Shown here: positions 51,147-60,585 of the stretch, piece after piece
Position numbering within the stretch: position 1 is the first letter of the stretch
How the letters are laid out: each line of letters begins with the position of its first letter
NCBI GenBank assembly: GCA_017640665.1
Contig: JAEPQE010000003.1
Location: 535,033-599,032 of the forward strand
DNA from: Balneolaceae bacterium
GTDB lineage: Bacteria > Bacteroidota > Rhodothermia > Balneolales > Balneolaceae
Direction: 5' to 3'
Length of the DNA stretch: 64,000 nt
Translations under genes and position numbers: made by a program
The notes under the pieces: model-generated
What the model was told of the DNA's origin: nothing
What the model saw: only the letters and a program-made list of their open reading frames with translations
Databases searched by the model: none

Positions 51147-52454
51147 CTAATAAGTCTGTGACAGAGCTAGCAAAAAGCGTTTAAATCCCTTGAAATCTTT
51201 TTCAAAGGGAATGCTTCTTTTCTTAAGATTAGTAGATTCTACATGAGAGGGCAGGGCTACCTTCATTCCAATTTCTTCTTCAACGGTTTGATTGAATTTT
51301 ACAGGATGAGCAGTTTCCAGAACAATTCCGGTACCATTGGCGATCTTCAGATAATCGATTAGCCCCATGTACCCAACAGCACCATGAGGGTCAAGGATAT
51401 AGCCGGTTAGTGCGTATACTTTTTGAATCGTTTGCCGGGTACTTTCATCTGTGTATGCATAGCCCGTGATGGATTCACTCATTTTGGAATGACTCCCATT
51501 AAATAACTCCAGCATGCGAACAAAGTTACTTGGATTTCCAACATCCATGGCATTAGAGATTGTGGCTACACTTGCTTTAGGTTCAAAATTTCCATTCCAC
51601 AAATACATTGGAACGGTATCATTTGTATTTGAACAAGCCAGAAAATGTTTAATGGGTAATCCCATACGTTGAGCAATCAAACCGGCAGAAAGATTCCCGT
51701 AATTTCCGCTTGGGATAGAAAAGACCGCATTCTTTTTTTCTTCCTCAGAAAGCTGAGCCCATGCATAAAAGTAATACACGCTTTGAGGAAGTAATCTAGC
51801 CATATTGATGGAGTTAGCGGAGGTCAGGTTTAAAGCTGATTTTAATTCCTCATCCAAAAAAGCATCTTTTACCAGCTTTTGGCAATCATCGAAGGTGCCA
51901 TCAACTTCTAATGCTGTAATATTGCCTCCGATAGTTGTCATTTGCTGTTCCTGGAACTTACTCACCTTCCCTGAAGGATATAGGATGATCACATCAATAT
52001 TTGGGACATTATAGAAGCCATTGGCAACAGCGCTTCCGGTATCACCGGAAGTGGCAACCAAAACGGTGAGTTTCTTGTCTTCCTGTTTGGTGAAGTAACT
52101 GAGCGATCTTGCAAGAAACCGTGCTCCCACATCTTTAAAAGCCAGAGTGGGGCCATGAAATAGCTCGAGTGCGTATACTCCGTTTTTAATTTTTTTTAAA
52201 GGAATATTGAAGCTTAATACATCTTCAATAAGACTTTTAAGCTCGATATCCTGAATTTCGCCATCAATGAATTGTTTGATTACTTCAAAACCAATCTCCG
52301 GAAGAGTCAGCTCAGAAATTTCTTCGAAGAAAGAGGAGGGGAGCGATGGGATTTCTTGCGGCATAAATAAGCCATTGTCGTCCGGTAATCCTTTAAAAAT
52401 TGCCTCTTTAAAAGAGACCGGCTCAACTTTACCGTTTGTGCTGTAATATTTCAT
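51147..52454 (-). CDS. thrC: Threonine synthase
   Basis: A 435-residue PLP enzyme that converts O-phosphohomoserine to threonine. It starts MKYYSTNGKVEPVSFKEAIF; the PLP lysine is in HGPTLAFKDVGARFLARSLS and the phosphate loop in VATSGDTGSAVANGF. Last gene of the thr operon, overlapping thrB by 4 bases (ATGA). Confidence 0.95.
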   Translation of the reverse strand: MKYYSTNGKVEPVSFKEAIFKGLPDDNGLFMPQEIPSLPSSFFEEISELTLPEIGFEVIKQFIDGEIQDIELKSLIEDVLSFNIPLKKIKNGVYALELFHGPTLAFKDVGARFLARSLSYFTKQEDKKLTVLVATSGDTGSAVANGFYNVPNIDVIILYPSGKVSKFQEQQMTTIGGNITALEVDGTFDDCQKLVKDAFLDEELKSALNLTSANSINMARLLPQSVYYFYAWAQLSEEEKKNAVFSIPSGNYGNLSAGLIAQRMGLPIKHFLACSNTNDTVPMYLWNGNFEPKASVATISNAMDVGNPSNFVRMLELFNGSHSKMSESITGYAYTDESTRQTIQKVYALTGYILDPHGAVGYMGLIDYLKIANGTGIVLETAHPVKFNQTVEEEIGMKVALPSHVESTNLKKRSIPFEKDFKGFKRFLLALSQTY

Positions 52455-53383
52455 TTGATCACCTCCGCTCCTATGGGATTAATCCCGGAGATATATACAT
52501 TTGCATCAATTTCATTTGATTCATAGATGATTCTAAATGCGGATGCCACCTTATCAGCAGTACTTTTACCTTTTGATAACGCAAAAATAGAAGGTCCGGA
52601 TCCTGAGATACTACACCCAAGCGCACCTTCATCCGTAGCTGATTGTTTCGCCTCCTTAAATAAAGGAATAAGTATTGAACGAACAGGTTCTGCGATAACA
52701 TCCTTCATAGACCTGCCGATTAAATCATAATCGCCTTTTGCGAGGCCGGCTACCAGCCCACCAACATTTCCCCATTGAGTGACGGCATCTTTTAAAGTGA
52801 TTTGTCTCTTTAGAATTTTCTTTGAATCCGATGTTTTAACCTCAATTTGAGGGTGAACGATAGTTGCGAAGAGTTCTTCTGGATAATCAAGTTCAATAAC
52901 ATCCAGGGGAGTATACCCACGAACAAGGGTAAACCCTCCCAAAAGAGAAGGCGCCACATTATCGGCATGTGGATGCCCTGAAGCTGCTTTTTCACCTTCC
53001 ATAGCAAAGCTTATTAATTCTTTTCGGGAGAATGGTTCATCAAGCAACTTGTTAACTGCAAATACAGCAGCTGCAGAGCTGGAAGCGCTTGAACCTAAGC
53101 CACTTCCTCCAGTTACATTCTTAGACAACTTAAATTGAAAACCAAAAGATGGTTTATCTTGCAGTGAGTCTAACAAAGCTTGTACAGCGACGGTGGCTAC
53201 GTTCTTTTCGGGCTCGGTTGGAAGTCCTTCACAACCTGTAATCTCCGTAATTTTTAATCCGGGGGTGTCGGTTTTTGTAACAATGATTTCATCTCCAATG
53301 TCTTCCAGAGCAAAACCCATTACGTCAAATCCACAGGCAACATTGGCAACAGTAGCAGGAGCGAAAACTTTAACTTGATCCAT
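52451..53383 (-). CDS. thrB: Homoserine kinase
   Basis: A 310-residue GHMP-family kinase. It starts VKVFAPATVANVACGFDVMG-like after MDQ. The ATP loop is VTGGSGLGSSASSSAAAVFA, and the third motif is GCSISGSGPSIFALS. It phosphorylates homoserine for ThrC. Three bases separate it from thrA. Confidence 0.95.
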   Translation of the reverse strand: MDQVKVFAPATVANVACGFDVMGFALEDIGDEIIVTKTDTPGLKITEITGCEGLPTEPEKNVATVAVQALLDSLQDKPSFGFQFKLSKNVTGGSGLGSSASSSAAAVFAVNKLLDEPFSRKELISFAMEGEKAASGHPHADNVAPSLLGGFTLVRGYTPLDVIELDYPEELFATIVHPQIEVKTSDSKKILKRQITLKDAVTQWGNVGGLVAGLAKGDYDLIGRSMKDVIAEPVRSILIPLFKEAKQSATDEGALGCSISGSGPSIFALSKGKSTADKVASAFRIIYESNEIDANVYISGINPIGAEVIK

Positions 53384-53386
53384 AAT

Positions 53387-55837
53387 CTAGATTGAAGTGA
53401 TTCTCATTATATCTGCAAATATTCCGGAGGCAGTTACTTCGGCTCCTGCACCAGCTCCTTTCACTACTAAAGGCTGTTCCGGGTAGCGCATTGTTTGAAA
53501 GAGCACAATGTTATCTTTTCCGTGCAGCTCATAAAAAGGGTGTTCAGAACCAAAGCTTTCCAGCCCCGTTTTTGCTTTACCATTCTCAAAGGTTGCTACA
53601 TACTTGATACGTTTTTCCTGAGATGCTGCGTCTTTATATAGATTTTTAAAGACTTCATCATATTCGTCTAGTTTATCGTAGAAAGCTTCAATTGAATCTG
53701 TATTCATGCATTCCTCAGGAACGAAAGTATTATTCTCGATATCTTCAAGTTCGAGCTTGTGGCCACTTTCCCTCGCCAGAATCAGGATTTTTCTCATTAC
53801 ATCTTTACCACTCAGGTCTAATCGAGGGTCGGGTTCAGTATAACCGGCAGCTTTTGCTTCTCTAACCACATCACTGAATTTTTGCGTCCCATCGTACATA
53901 TTAAAAAGAAAGTTTAGTGTCCCGGAAAGCACAGCTTGAATTTTGTGAATTCGATCACCGCTTTTCAACAAGTCACTTACTGTAGATACGACCGGCAAGC
54001 CTGCACCAACATTTGTCTCAAATAAGAATCGGGCACGGTATTTAGTTGCTGTTTTCTTAAGGCCGAGATAAGTGTCGAAGTCTGAGGAACAGGCTATCTT
54101 GTTAGGAGTTACTACAGAAATACTGCTGGAGAGAATTTTCTCATACAGTTTTGGAATTTCTTCGCTGGCTGTACAGTCAATAAAAATACTATTTCTTAGG
54201 TTCATGCCAGCCATTTTATCAGTAAAAGATTCCAAAGTCATAGGCTCTCCTTTATCCGAAAGAAGGTGTTCCCAATTTGTTAGATCAATGGATTCTTCAT
54301 CAAAATACATTTTCCTGGAATTAGCCAGTCCTGATACATTCAGATTAATCTTAAAAGCTTCGGCAAGAAATTTCTTTTGCTTTTGAATCTGAGCCAAAAA
54401 GGTTTTCCCTACATTTCCAACTCCAATCATAAACAGGTTAAACTTACGAAGGTTAGATAAAAAGAAGCTTTCATGTAGAGAGTTAAGCGATTTACTGAGG
54501 TTTTTCTTGTCCACCACAACCGAAATATTCAACTCGGTAGATCCCTGAGCAATGGCTTTAACATTAATTCCGTTGTGACTCAGTGTCTCAAATAAAGTAG
54601 CACTTACCCCAACTTGCTGACGCATTTTCGTGCCCACCAATGCCACAATAGAAAGATCAACTTCCAAATCTAAGGGATTAACTTTGCGCTGCCGAAGTTC
54701 GTGTTCGAATTCGACTTCAATACTTTCTTTAGCTCTTCCAACATCTTTTCTATCGATACCCACCGTTATAGTATGTTCAGATGAAGCCTGGGTTATCATA
54801 ATTACGTTTACTTCTTCACGGCTTAACGCAGAGAATAATCGATAGGAGAAGTTAGGCACTGCTACCATCCCCGAACCTGAAAGAGTACAAAGTGCTACAT
54901 CATCAATAGAAGAGATACCCTTAATCCAGTGACCGTTTACCATGCCATCGGTTGAGATCAATGTACCATCATCATCAGCTGAAAAAGTATTTTTGATGAG
55001 AATCGGGATTTCCTGATCCAAAACTGGCTGAATAGTAGGAGGATAAATCACCTTAGCACCAAAGTGAGAAAGCTCCATGGCTTCTTCATAGGAAAGTTCT
55101 TTAATGGGGTGAGCGAGAGGAACTAGTTTTGGGTTCGCTGTCATCATGCCGCTAACATCAGTCCATATTTCGAGGCATTTAGCCTTTAAGGCTGCAGCAA
55201 GTAACGCAGCAGAATAATCAGAGCCGCCCCGACCTAAGGTAGTGGTGTGATTATCGATATTGGATGAAGCAAGAAATCCCGGACAAATACTAATCTGAGC
55301 ATGCTTTTCGAATTCTTGCTGAATGTTTGAGTAGCTCAAAGCTAAATCTACTACTGCATTCCCGTACTGACCATCTGTTTTAATGATTTTTCTTGGGTCC
55401 AGCAGATTCACATCTAAGTTTTCTGCTTTAAAGTAATCAGTGATGATAGTAGAAGAGAGTCTTTCCCCAAAACTGAGAATATGATCACTCGAACGGGGAG
55501 ATAGTTCCTGAATCAGGAAAACTCCTCGGCAAATGTCTTCAAGATCGTTGAGCAGAAATTTTACGTTAGTGATGGTTTGGCTTCGCAGGGAGACAGGGAT
55601 TAGAACATTACATAAGCTAATGTGTCTGTTTTCTATTTCATGAAGTACTTTTTCATAAGCTTCATTTCCTGAGGCCGCAAGATTAGCGCAATTGACCAAA
55701 TGATTGGTGACTCCTCCCAGGGCAGAAACCACGACAGTAAGTGGATCAGATTTAGATTTTTTTTTAACAATTTCCCGGACAAGTGCGAGACTTTCAGCAC
55801 TTCCAACAGAAGTGCCCCCAAATTTTAAAACAAGCAT
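53387..55837 (-). CDS. thrA: Bifunctional aspartate kinase / homoserine dehydrogenase I
   Basis: An 816-residue fusion. Residues 1-~290 are aspartokinase (MLVLKFGGTSVGSAESLALV, with LGRGGSDYSAALLA and IWTDVSGMMTANP). About 300-455 are two ACT domains that probably bind threonine. From ~465 comes homoserine dehydrogenase (LFMIGVGNVGKTFLAQIQ, VTPNKIACS, and the catalytic Lys in LDLSGKDVMRKILILAR). Length and order match the E. coli ThrA type. First gene of thrABC, preceded by a Thr/Ile-rich leader. Confidence 0.96.
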   Translation of the reverse strand: MLVLKFGGTSVGSAESLALVREIVKKKSKSDPLTVVVSALGGVTNHLVNCANLAASGNEAYEKVLHEIENRHISLCNVLIPVSLRSQTITNVKFLLNDLEDICRGVFLIQELSPRSSDHILSFGERLSSTIITDYFKAENLDVNLLDPRKIIKTDGQYGNAVVDLALSYSNIQQEFEKHAQISICPGFLASSNIDNHTTTLGRGGSDYSAALLAAALKAKCLEIWTDVSGMMTANPKLVPLAHPIKELSYEEAMELSHFGAKVIYPPTIQPVLDQEIPILIKNTFSADDDGTLISTDGMVNGHWIKGISSIDDVALCTLSGSGMVAVPNFSYRLFSALSREEVNVIMITQASSEHTITVGIDRKDVGRAKESIEVEFEHELRQRKVNPLDLEVDLSIVALVGTKMRQQVGVSATLFETLSHNGINVKAIAQGSTELNISVVVDKKNLSKSLNSLHESFFLSNLRKFNLFMIGVGNVGKTFLAQIQKQKKFLAEAFKINLNVSGLANSRKMYFDEESIDLTNWEHLLSDKGEPMTLESFTDKMAGMNLRNSIFIDCTASEEIPKLYEKILSSSISVVTPNKIACSSDFDTYLGLKKTATKYRARFLFETNVGAGLPVVSTVSDLLKSGDRIHKIQAVLSGTLNFLFNMYDGTQKFSDVVREAKAAGYTEPDPRLDLSGKDVMRKILILARESGHKLELEDIENNTFVPEECMNTDSIEAFYDKLDEYDEVFKNLYKDAASQEKRIKYVATFENGKAKTGLESFGSEHPFYELHGKDNIVLFQTMRYPEQPLVVKGAGAGAEVTASGIFADIMRITSI

Positions 55838-55920
55838 TAAGAATATCGATGAACGTTGTGAGTTGTGAGACGTTGAAGGTAGGAATATATCCTAAGATGT
55901 GATATGTAAATATGTACCCC

Positions 55921-56004
55921 CTAAGGGGTAATAATAATAATAATCGTAATTGCAGGTATTACGATTGTGTTTGGGGAAGTGATATGAAATAAAGTCGCTT
56001 TCAT
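55921..56004 (-). CDS. thrL: Thr/Ile-rich leader peptide of the thr operon
   Basis: A 27-codon frame from ATG 56004 to TAG 55921, ending 83 bases before thrA. It contains 5 Thr and 9 Ile; residues 19-26 read ITIIIIIT. The E. coli thr leader is likewise rich in Thr and Ile codons and controls thrABC by attenuation. Two hairpins are possible: AATCGTAAT/ATTACGATT (55942-55966) within the frame, and TACCCC/GGGGTA (55915-55930) across its stop. No T-run terminator was found, so the mechanism is unclear. Confidence 0.6.
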   Translation of the reverse strand: MKATLFHITSPNTIVIPAITIIIIITP

Positions 56005-56150
56005 TGCTTTGGGAAGTCTATCCCTTTTCAGAATTAAAGTAAACCCTAAAATAAGAAAGAATTGTAGATGGGTTAGTACAATTTTTAAGCGACTTTTCAA
56101 TCAATTCGATTGTCTAATTGATAACTATCAATCAATTGTTAAATTCAGAA

Positions 56151-57173
56151 ATGAGAATCTCATTTAGATCAGTACTAGTATTATTAATTTCTCTAACAAG
56201 TTTCCTTTCAAATACTATTCATGCTCAGACAGATTATGGAATTACCGTTTTCGGTACGGATCATTTAACTAAAGTCGAATTAACTAATTTATTTGGAGAT
56301 GAAATTGAGGAATTGAATATACATTATCAAAACAATTCTGAATCGTATGACGAATTAAAAGAGCATCTGATCCGTAAACTTCAAGAGACAAACGAATACT
56401 CGTATGTCAATTTTAGATTTTTTACCAGTTATACTAATAAAGTGGATTTCATTCTTGATGTAGTAGAAAAAGAAGATGCAGCTGAGCGATTAAACTTCCG
56501 CGAGGTTAATACCACAATTTACGATGATCCGGATGGAGTTATTGAACTCTGGGAGGAATATGAGGATCTGAGTTTTGAATTATTCGAGAAAGGGGAGATC
56601 ACTGACATGAGTTGTCCGGTTATTCATTGTATATGGTCATTCAATCATTCGTTACTGGATCCGTATTTAACCCGTTTCAATGAACTTTCATCGAAGCATC
56701 GAGAAGAATTAATTACAATATTGAATAGAAGTTCTTTAGTTAATCAAAGAGCTGCTGCTTCGTTTCTATTAGCTCATACTTCTCTTGATCCTCAGTTACT
56801 TCTCAATACGTTGATGCCTTCTATTAAAGATTCTGAAAGCGTTGTCAGAAATAATAGTATGAGAGTGATCTACTATCTTGTTAGAGCTAACCCGGATTTG
56901 GAAATAGATATAAATAAAATTATAAATGTATTGGATTTCCCAAGTTTTACTGACCGTAATAAAGCATTAGTTGTGCTAAGATCTTTGCCTCTTCAAAATG
57001 TAGAATCAGAGTCTTTAGAAAGAATGGTCTCAATTTTAATTGAAATCCTGGAGAAAAAAGATGCCCACAATTTTAGAAATGCACTCTTAGTATTACAAAA
57101 AATTAGTGGGCTAGAGTATTCTGATGATCAAATATCGGAGTGGACAGAATGGGCGAAACCATACATTGATTAA
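56151..57173 (+). CDS. Secreted HEAT-repeat-like protein
   Basis: 340 residues from ATG 56151, giving the signal peptide MRISFRSVLVLLISLTSFLS ending HAQ; an in-frame ATG at 56118 is less likely. Residues ~190-330 form helical repeats (ELITILNRSSLVNQRAAASF, LLNTLMPSIKDSESVVRNNS, MRVIYYLVRANP) like HEAT units. The N-terminal ~150 residues are not recognised. No enzyme motif. Transcribed alone, divergent from thrABC. Confidence 0.65.
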   Translation: MRISFRSVLVLLISLTSFLSNTIHAQTDYGITVFGTDHLTKVELTNLFGDEIEELNIHYQNNSESYDELKEHLIRKLQETNEYSYVNFRFFTSYTNKVDFILDVVEKEDAAERLNFREVNTTIYDDPDGVIELWEEYEDLSFELFEKGEITDMSCPVIHCIWSFNHSLLDPYLTRFNELSSKHREELITILNRSSLVNQRAAASFLLAHTSLDPQLLLNTLMPSIKDSESVVRNNSMRVIYYLVRANPDLEIDINKIINVLDFPSFTDRNKALVVLRSLPLQNVESESLERMVSILIEILEKKDAHNFRNALLVLQKISGLEYSDDQISEWTEWAKPYID

Positions 57174-57260
57174 AACCTGAAGTAGCAGTCTAGGTATTAA
57201 GTGGGAATTTGAATCATAGCCATTAATGTAAGATAGACTACTACTTCAGGAAAGTATTAA

Positions 57261-58808
57261 TTAATCAGTTTTGATGATTGTAGTTCCTGATCCTTCTTTA
57301 ATTGAAATAGTTTTATTCAGGGAAAAAGTATCAAATCGTTCCCTAGCTCCAGACGGCCAGTGTATAACTAACTCTTTGATGGTTTGATCTTTTCCCAAAC
57401 CAAAGTGTTGCTGTAAGCTATTACTGCCAAAGAAGGTATTCGAACCAGACACTTCACGGCTTTGAGTAATTTCTGTACCATCTCCTCTGATTGATTTTAA
57501 ATACAATATGGCGGCTATGGCACTTCTGTTACTTTTAGACCCTTCAAGTTCAAATTTGACCCAGTTATTTCTATTTGCAAGGTCGTTTCTGAATAGAGAA
57601 CTCTGGGATCCAAGACCAGGAACAAACACATCCAAATCTCCATCATTATCATAATCACCAATGGTGATACCACTTTGATGTTTTACTGTTTTACCCAGAT
57701 CTCCTGCGAGCATAGGGTTGAAATTACCTTTTCCGTCATTTTGAAAATATTTGAGTGAATAGGTGCTGTCATTAACCTCTATAGCATCAAGATCACCATC
57801 ATTATCAAAATCTCCCCAAGAGAAAGTGCTTGACATGGTATAAGTTGATATCAATAGGTTATCTTCATTCTTTTCAAAAAAACCATCTTTGTTTACAAAT
57901 AAGTTGTTATGCTTTGGATGATTCTTGTCATTTTTTGAAACTGCCCAATTAGTCACAAAAGCATCAAAATCTCCGTCATTATCTATATCAGCAAAAGACC
58001 AATGGTTTCCCTCCAATAACTCTTTTGACATAGTACTTTTGTTGTCTCTCTCAAAAGTAAGAGATCCCGTTTCCTTAAATTTGTTTATCAGGATAACATC
58101 TTTTTTGGGTGCTCCACTTCCCATTCCTGTAAAAACATCTAAATCTCCATCTCCATCAAAATCAAATAATGTGGGTTGAAGGTAGGTTTCATTATCGGGT
58201 AGGTAATTCGTATCGATTTGTTCGAGTTGATAGTCAGGAGCACCGCTGTTTAAAAAAACTAAAGGAGGAGGTGGAGGACCAAAGAAAGGGGGTAGAGGAA
58301 GCCAGTTAGGTCTTACTAGAACTAAGTCCAGATTTCCATCAAGATTTAGATCCCCCCAGGCAGATGCAATTCCAGCTGAAGTAATTTTAGCTATATCTCC
58401 GATGCTGACTTTTTCGAATTTACTATTCCCTAAATTTTTATATAGCTCTCCGGGTAAACCTGCTATATAGATGTCGGTAAACCCATCGTTATTATAGTCG
58501 ATAATGTTTACACTAAACCAAAAACCAGCCTGTTGAGCAAGGAAATGATCTGTTGAAGTTGTAAAACTTTCTCCCTCGTTAATAAGAACTTTATTCATTA
58601 TTGGGGCTTGTTCAGGTGCTCTATTGGTTAGAAATAAGTCCAGGTCGCCATCATGATCTATATCTACCCATGCTGCTCCTGTCCAATACACTTCCAAACC
58701 AGTATTATCGAATGGTTTATTAGTTATTTCTTTGAAATTCTGTCCCGCAGCATTGTTGGATATACACAGGATTAAATAACAAGCAGTTAAGAAAGTCTTA
58801 GTTTTCAT
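57261..58808 (-). CDS. Secreted FG-GAP/VCBS repeat protein with ASPIC/UnbV domain (CRTAC1-like)
   Basis: 515 residues with a signal peptide (residues 1-22, ending AAGQ). Six or more calcium-type repeats are visible (WVDIDHDGDLDLFLTN, INDYNNDGFTDIYI-like, DFDGDGDLDVFTG, DIDNDGDFDAFVTN, DFDNDGDLDAIEVN, DYDNDGDLDVFVPG), consistent with a beta-propeller. The last ~80 residues are an ASPIC/UnbV domain (REVSGSNTFFGSNSLQQHFG, then LGKDQTIKELVIHWPSG). Probably extracellular. A TCTCAACTT palindrome lies 70-99 bases upstream. Confidence 0.85.
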   Translation of the reverse strand: MKTKTFLTACYLILCISNNAAGQNFKEITNKPFDNTGLEVYWTGAAWVDIDHDGDLDLFLTNRAPEQAPIMNKVLINEGESFTTSTDHFLAQQAGFWFSVNIIDYNNDGFTDIYIAGLPGELYKNLGNSKFEKVSIGDIAKITSAGIASAWGDLNLDGNLDLVLVRPNWLPLPPFFGPPPPPLVFLNSGAPDYQLEQIDTNYLPDNETYLQPTLFDFDGDGDLDVFTGMGSGAPKKDVILINKFKETGSLTFERDNKSTMSKELLEGNHWSFADIDNDGDFDAFVTNWAVSKNDKNHPKHNNLFVNKDGFFEKNEDNLLISTYTMSSTFSWGDFDNDGDLDAIEVNDSTYSLKYFQNDGKGNFNPMLAGDLGKTVKHQSGITIGDYDNDGDLDVFVPGLGSQSSLFRNDLANRNNWVKFELEGSKSNRSAIAAILYLKSIRGDGTEITQSREVSGSNTFFGSNSLQQHFGLGKDQTIKELVIHWPSGARERFDTFSLNKTISIKEGSGTTIIKTD

Positions 58809-58877
58809 AGGTAATTCTGACTGATTAAAGTTTCAGACAAATTACAATGCAACCTAGGCTTGTAAAAAAGAGAGTAT

Positions 58878-58907
58878 TCTCAACTTAGCTTCTTAGACAA
58901 GTTGAGA
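58878..58907. promoter_or_regulatory. Putative operator, copy 1 (TCTCAACTT-N12-AAGTTGAGA)
   Basis: A perfect 9-bp inverted repeat with a 12-base centre, upstream of the CRTAC1-like gene. It is one of four related palindromes in gaps between 58.8 and 63.1 kb, all 70-130 bases before a start codon. The remaining gap 58809-59192 has no confident gene. Confidence 0.5.
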
Positions 58908-58926
58908 TATAAATAGGCAGATCAAA

Positions 58927-59064
58927 ATGGTTTTTGCTCTATTGGAAGAAGGAGAAGTTTATCACACACTTTTAGAATATGATGTTCCACCCGTATATGT
59001 GACCAGAATCAATCATGCAGTTTATAAAGAATCTGTTACTAAGATTACTTTGAAAGATGATTGA
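58927..59064 (+). CDS. Possible 45-residue ORF or gene fragment
   Basis: A frame starting MVFALLEEGEVYHTLLEYDV and ending KITLKDD. It has no recognised family and no clear ribosome site. The composition is protein-like, so it could be a fragment of a lost gene. It is the only frame of note in the 384-base gap 58809-59192. Confidence 0.22.
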   Translation: MVFALLEEGEVYHTLLEYDVPPVYVTRINHAVYKESVTKITLKDD

Positions 59065-59192
59065 TTCTTAAGAGTACACTTTAAAACTCATAAAAAGCAT
59101 TTCTATCGGTTCTTGGAGTACTTTAATTCTATTGCATTAACTAGGAAGTAACTCAAAAGATCAAAAAAGCCGTAGTTTCTTAGCTGCAAATT

Positions 59193-59933
59193 TCACTTCA
59201 TAAAAATAATTTGATAGGTGAAATACGAGTCTGATTCTATTTCAGTTTTAAAACGCAACACCTTACCTGTTTCCTTATCAATATATCGGAAGCCGGCAGG
59301 AGCTTGTTCGCCATTTTCATCTATTCTGGTAAATTTTAAAAGCCATGTTTGAAGTTTACTTTCATTTGGAAGCTCGAAATCTTCCTGCCCAACTCTTTCG
59401 ACAACAAAAAGACCAGGAATAGATCCAGGACTGAATGTTTTAAATTCTACTTTTTCATAAATGTTAAAATTATATCCCTGGATAATTTCAGAGAAACTAT
59501 TTGAAGCGAATGAATCTGAGTAATTAGGAAGTTCATTCTCAATAACCTCCTCAGAGTTAAACTCGTAGTTTTTGATTGTTTTTTTATCGAAATGACTCTT
59601 ACTAAGCAAAGTATCATTTCGGCTTTTCTCTAAATAAATTGGTTTTAAAGTCTCTTTATTAATGAATGTGATCGTCTTGTTTTCGATAAACCCATCTGTA
59701 TATACTTCAGAAATTTTTATAGCCGGTATTGAATCAAATTCAAAAAACTCAACCCTTCGGTCAAGTATCCCGATGCTTGAGATCTTATTTTTATCCTGAT
59801 TATACATTATCAATTTATATTCTGCTTCTTGTACCCGATCAGGGTTAATTTGGGATGCTACAGGGGTAGTATCTTTTGTCGAGCAGCCATTTAATGTCAA
59901 CAATACAAAAAGAGGTAGGAATATTTTAGTCAT
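59193..59933 (-). CDS. Hypothetical lipoprotein
   Basis: 246 residues with a lipoprotein signal (IFLPLFVLLTLNGCSTKDTT, Cys ~17). The mature protein is beta-rich with pairs such as SEVYTDGFIENKTITFINKE and GFRYIDKETGKVLRFKTEIE, a pattern seen in DUF3108-like periplasmic proteins; that likeness is weak. Copy 2 of the TCTCA/TGAGA palindrome lies 104-122 bases upstream. Transcribed alone. Confidence 0.62.
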   Translation of the reverse strand: MTKIFLPLFVLLTLNGCSTKDTTPVASQINPDRVQEAEYKLIMYNQDKNKISSIGILDRRVEFFEFDSIPAIKISEVYTDGFIENKTITFINKETLKPIYLEKSRNDTLLSKSHFDKKTIKNYEFNSEEVIENELPNYSDSFASNSFSEIIQGYNFNIYEKVEFKTFSPGSIPGLFVVERVGQEDFELPNESKLQTWLLKFTRIDENGEQAPAGFRYIDKETGKVLRFKTEIESDSYFTYQIIFMK

Positions 59934-60036
59934 GTTAGGTAGGGATTAAATTTTTGGTTCCTTACCCACTTATCTAATTTAAACTGACCAGAAAACTAAT
60001 ATAGATATAGTGTGCCTCTAACTGATATCTATTTAA

Positions 60037-60055
60037 TCTCAGTTTAAAGTTGAGA
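60037..60055. promoter_or_regulatory. Putative operator, copy 2 (TCTCA-N9-TGAGA)
   Basis: TCTCA-GTTTAAAGT-TGAGA upstream of the lipoprotein gene that starts at 59933. Same half-sites as the copies at 58878, 61815 and 63088. Confidence 0.42.
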
Positions 60056-60132
60056 CAAAGTATTTAACTAGTTAGATGGGTTTTACAAAGAAGAGAAAAG
60101 AATAACTAAGTAACAGTAAGAGTTTCGCACGA

Positions 60133-60456
60133 TTAAAATTCCTCTATTACATTTTTTCCTATTCCGGCTTTCCACTCAAAATGTTCCAGTAGCTTTATTC
60201 TGTTCTCGGAGACTAATATTTCACAGACTGAGCTACCGGTTTCAATAGTTAAATCAGAATGAATTTGAACATATTTAAAGTTCAGTTTTCTATTTTCTAT
60301 TGTACCAATTAGGTACCCTTGTTCAACCTGGCCACCTTTGTAGCTTGCAGATACTATCTTATTCTCATGCTTAAAATGAAAAATAGTTTCCTTACTGATA
60401 ACTCCATTATCAGCGGTTTTCGAAGCAAACATTTTTTTATTGTGAAAAGAGATCAC
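60133..60456 (-). CDS. Small conserved protein of a family often misnamed N-acetylglutamate synthase
   Basis: 107 residues: NGVISKETIFHFKHENKIVS, then ASYKGGQVEQGYLIGTIENR and IKLLEHFEWKAGIGKNVIEE. The pattern ETIF-x2-K...YKGG-x3-GYLIG...E-F-W matches a small Bacteroidota/Firmicutes family that has been labelled N-acetylglutamate synthase without support (recognised from memory). It lacks a GNAT acetyltransferase fold. The function is unknown. Confidence 0.6.
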   Translation of the reverse strand: MISFHNKKMFASKTADNGVISKETIFHFKHENKIVSASYKGGQVEQGYLIGTIENRKLNFKYVQIHSDLTIETGSSVCEILVSENRIKLLEHFEWKAGIGKNVIEEF

Positions 60457-60585
60457 TACTTAGTTGTTTTTAAAAAGTTCAGCGAAAAAATTTTTATAAA
60501 ACATTAACTCCCAATAAATATAACTAATGAAATGAAGTGATTGGTTGTGATTTTTAAACAATATCATTACAGATTAAAAAATTGA

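Noticed and set aside
55915..55930. Hairpin TACCCC/GGGGTA as the thr attenuator terminator
   Set aside because: The stem is only 6 bp and is not followed by a T-run on the minus strand, so it does not meet the pattern of an intrinsic terminator.
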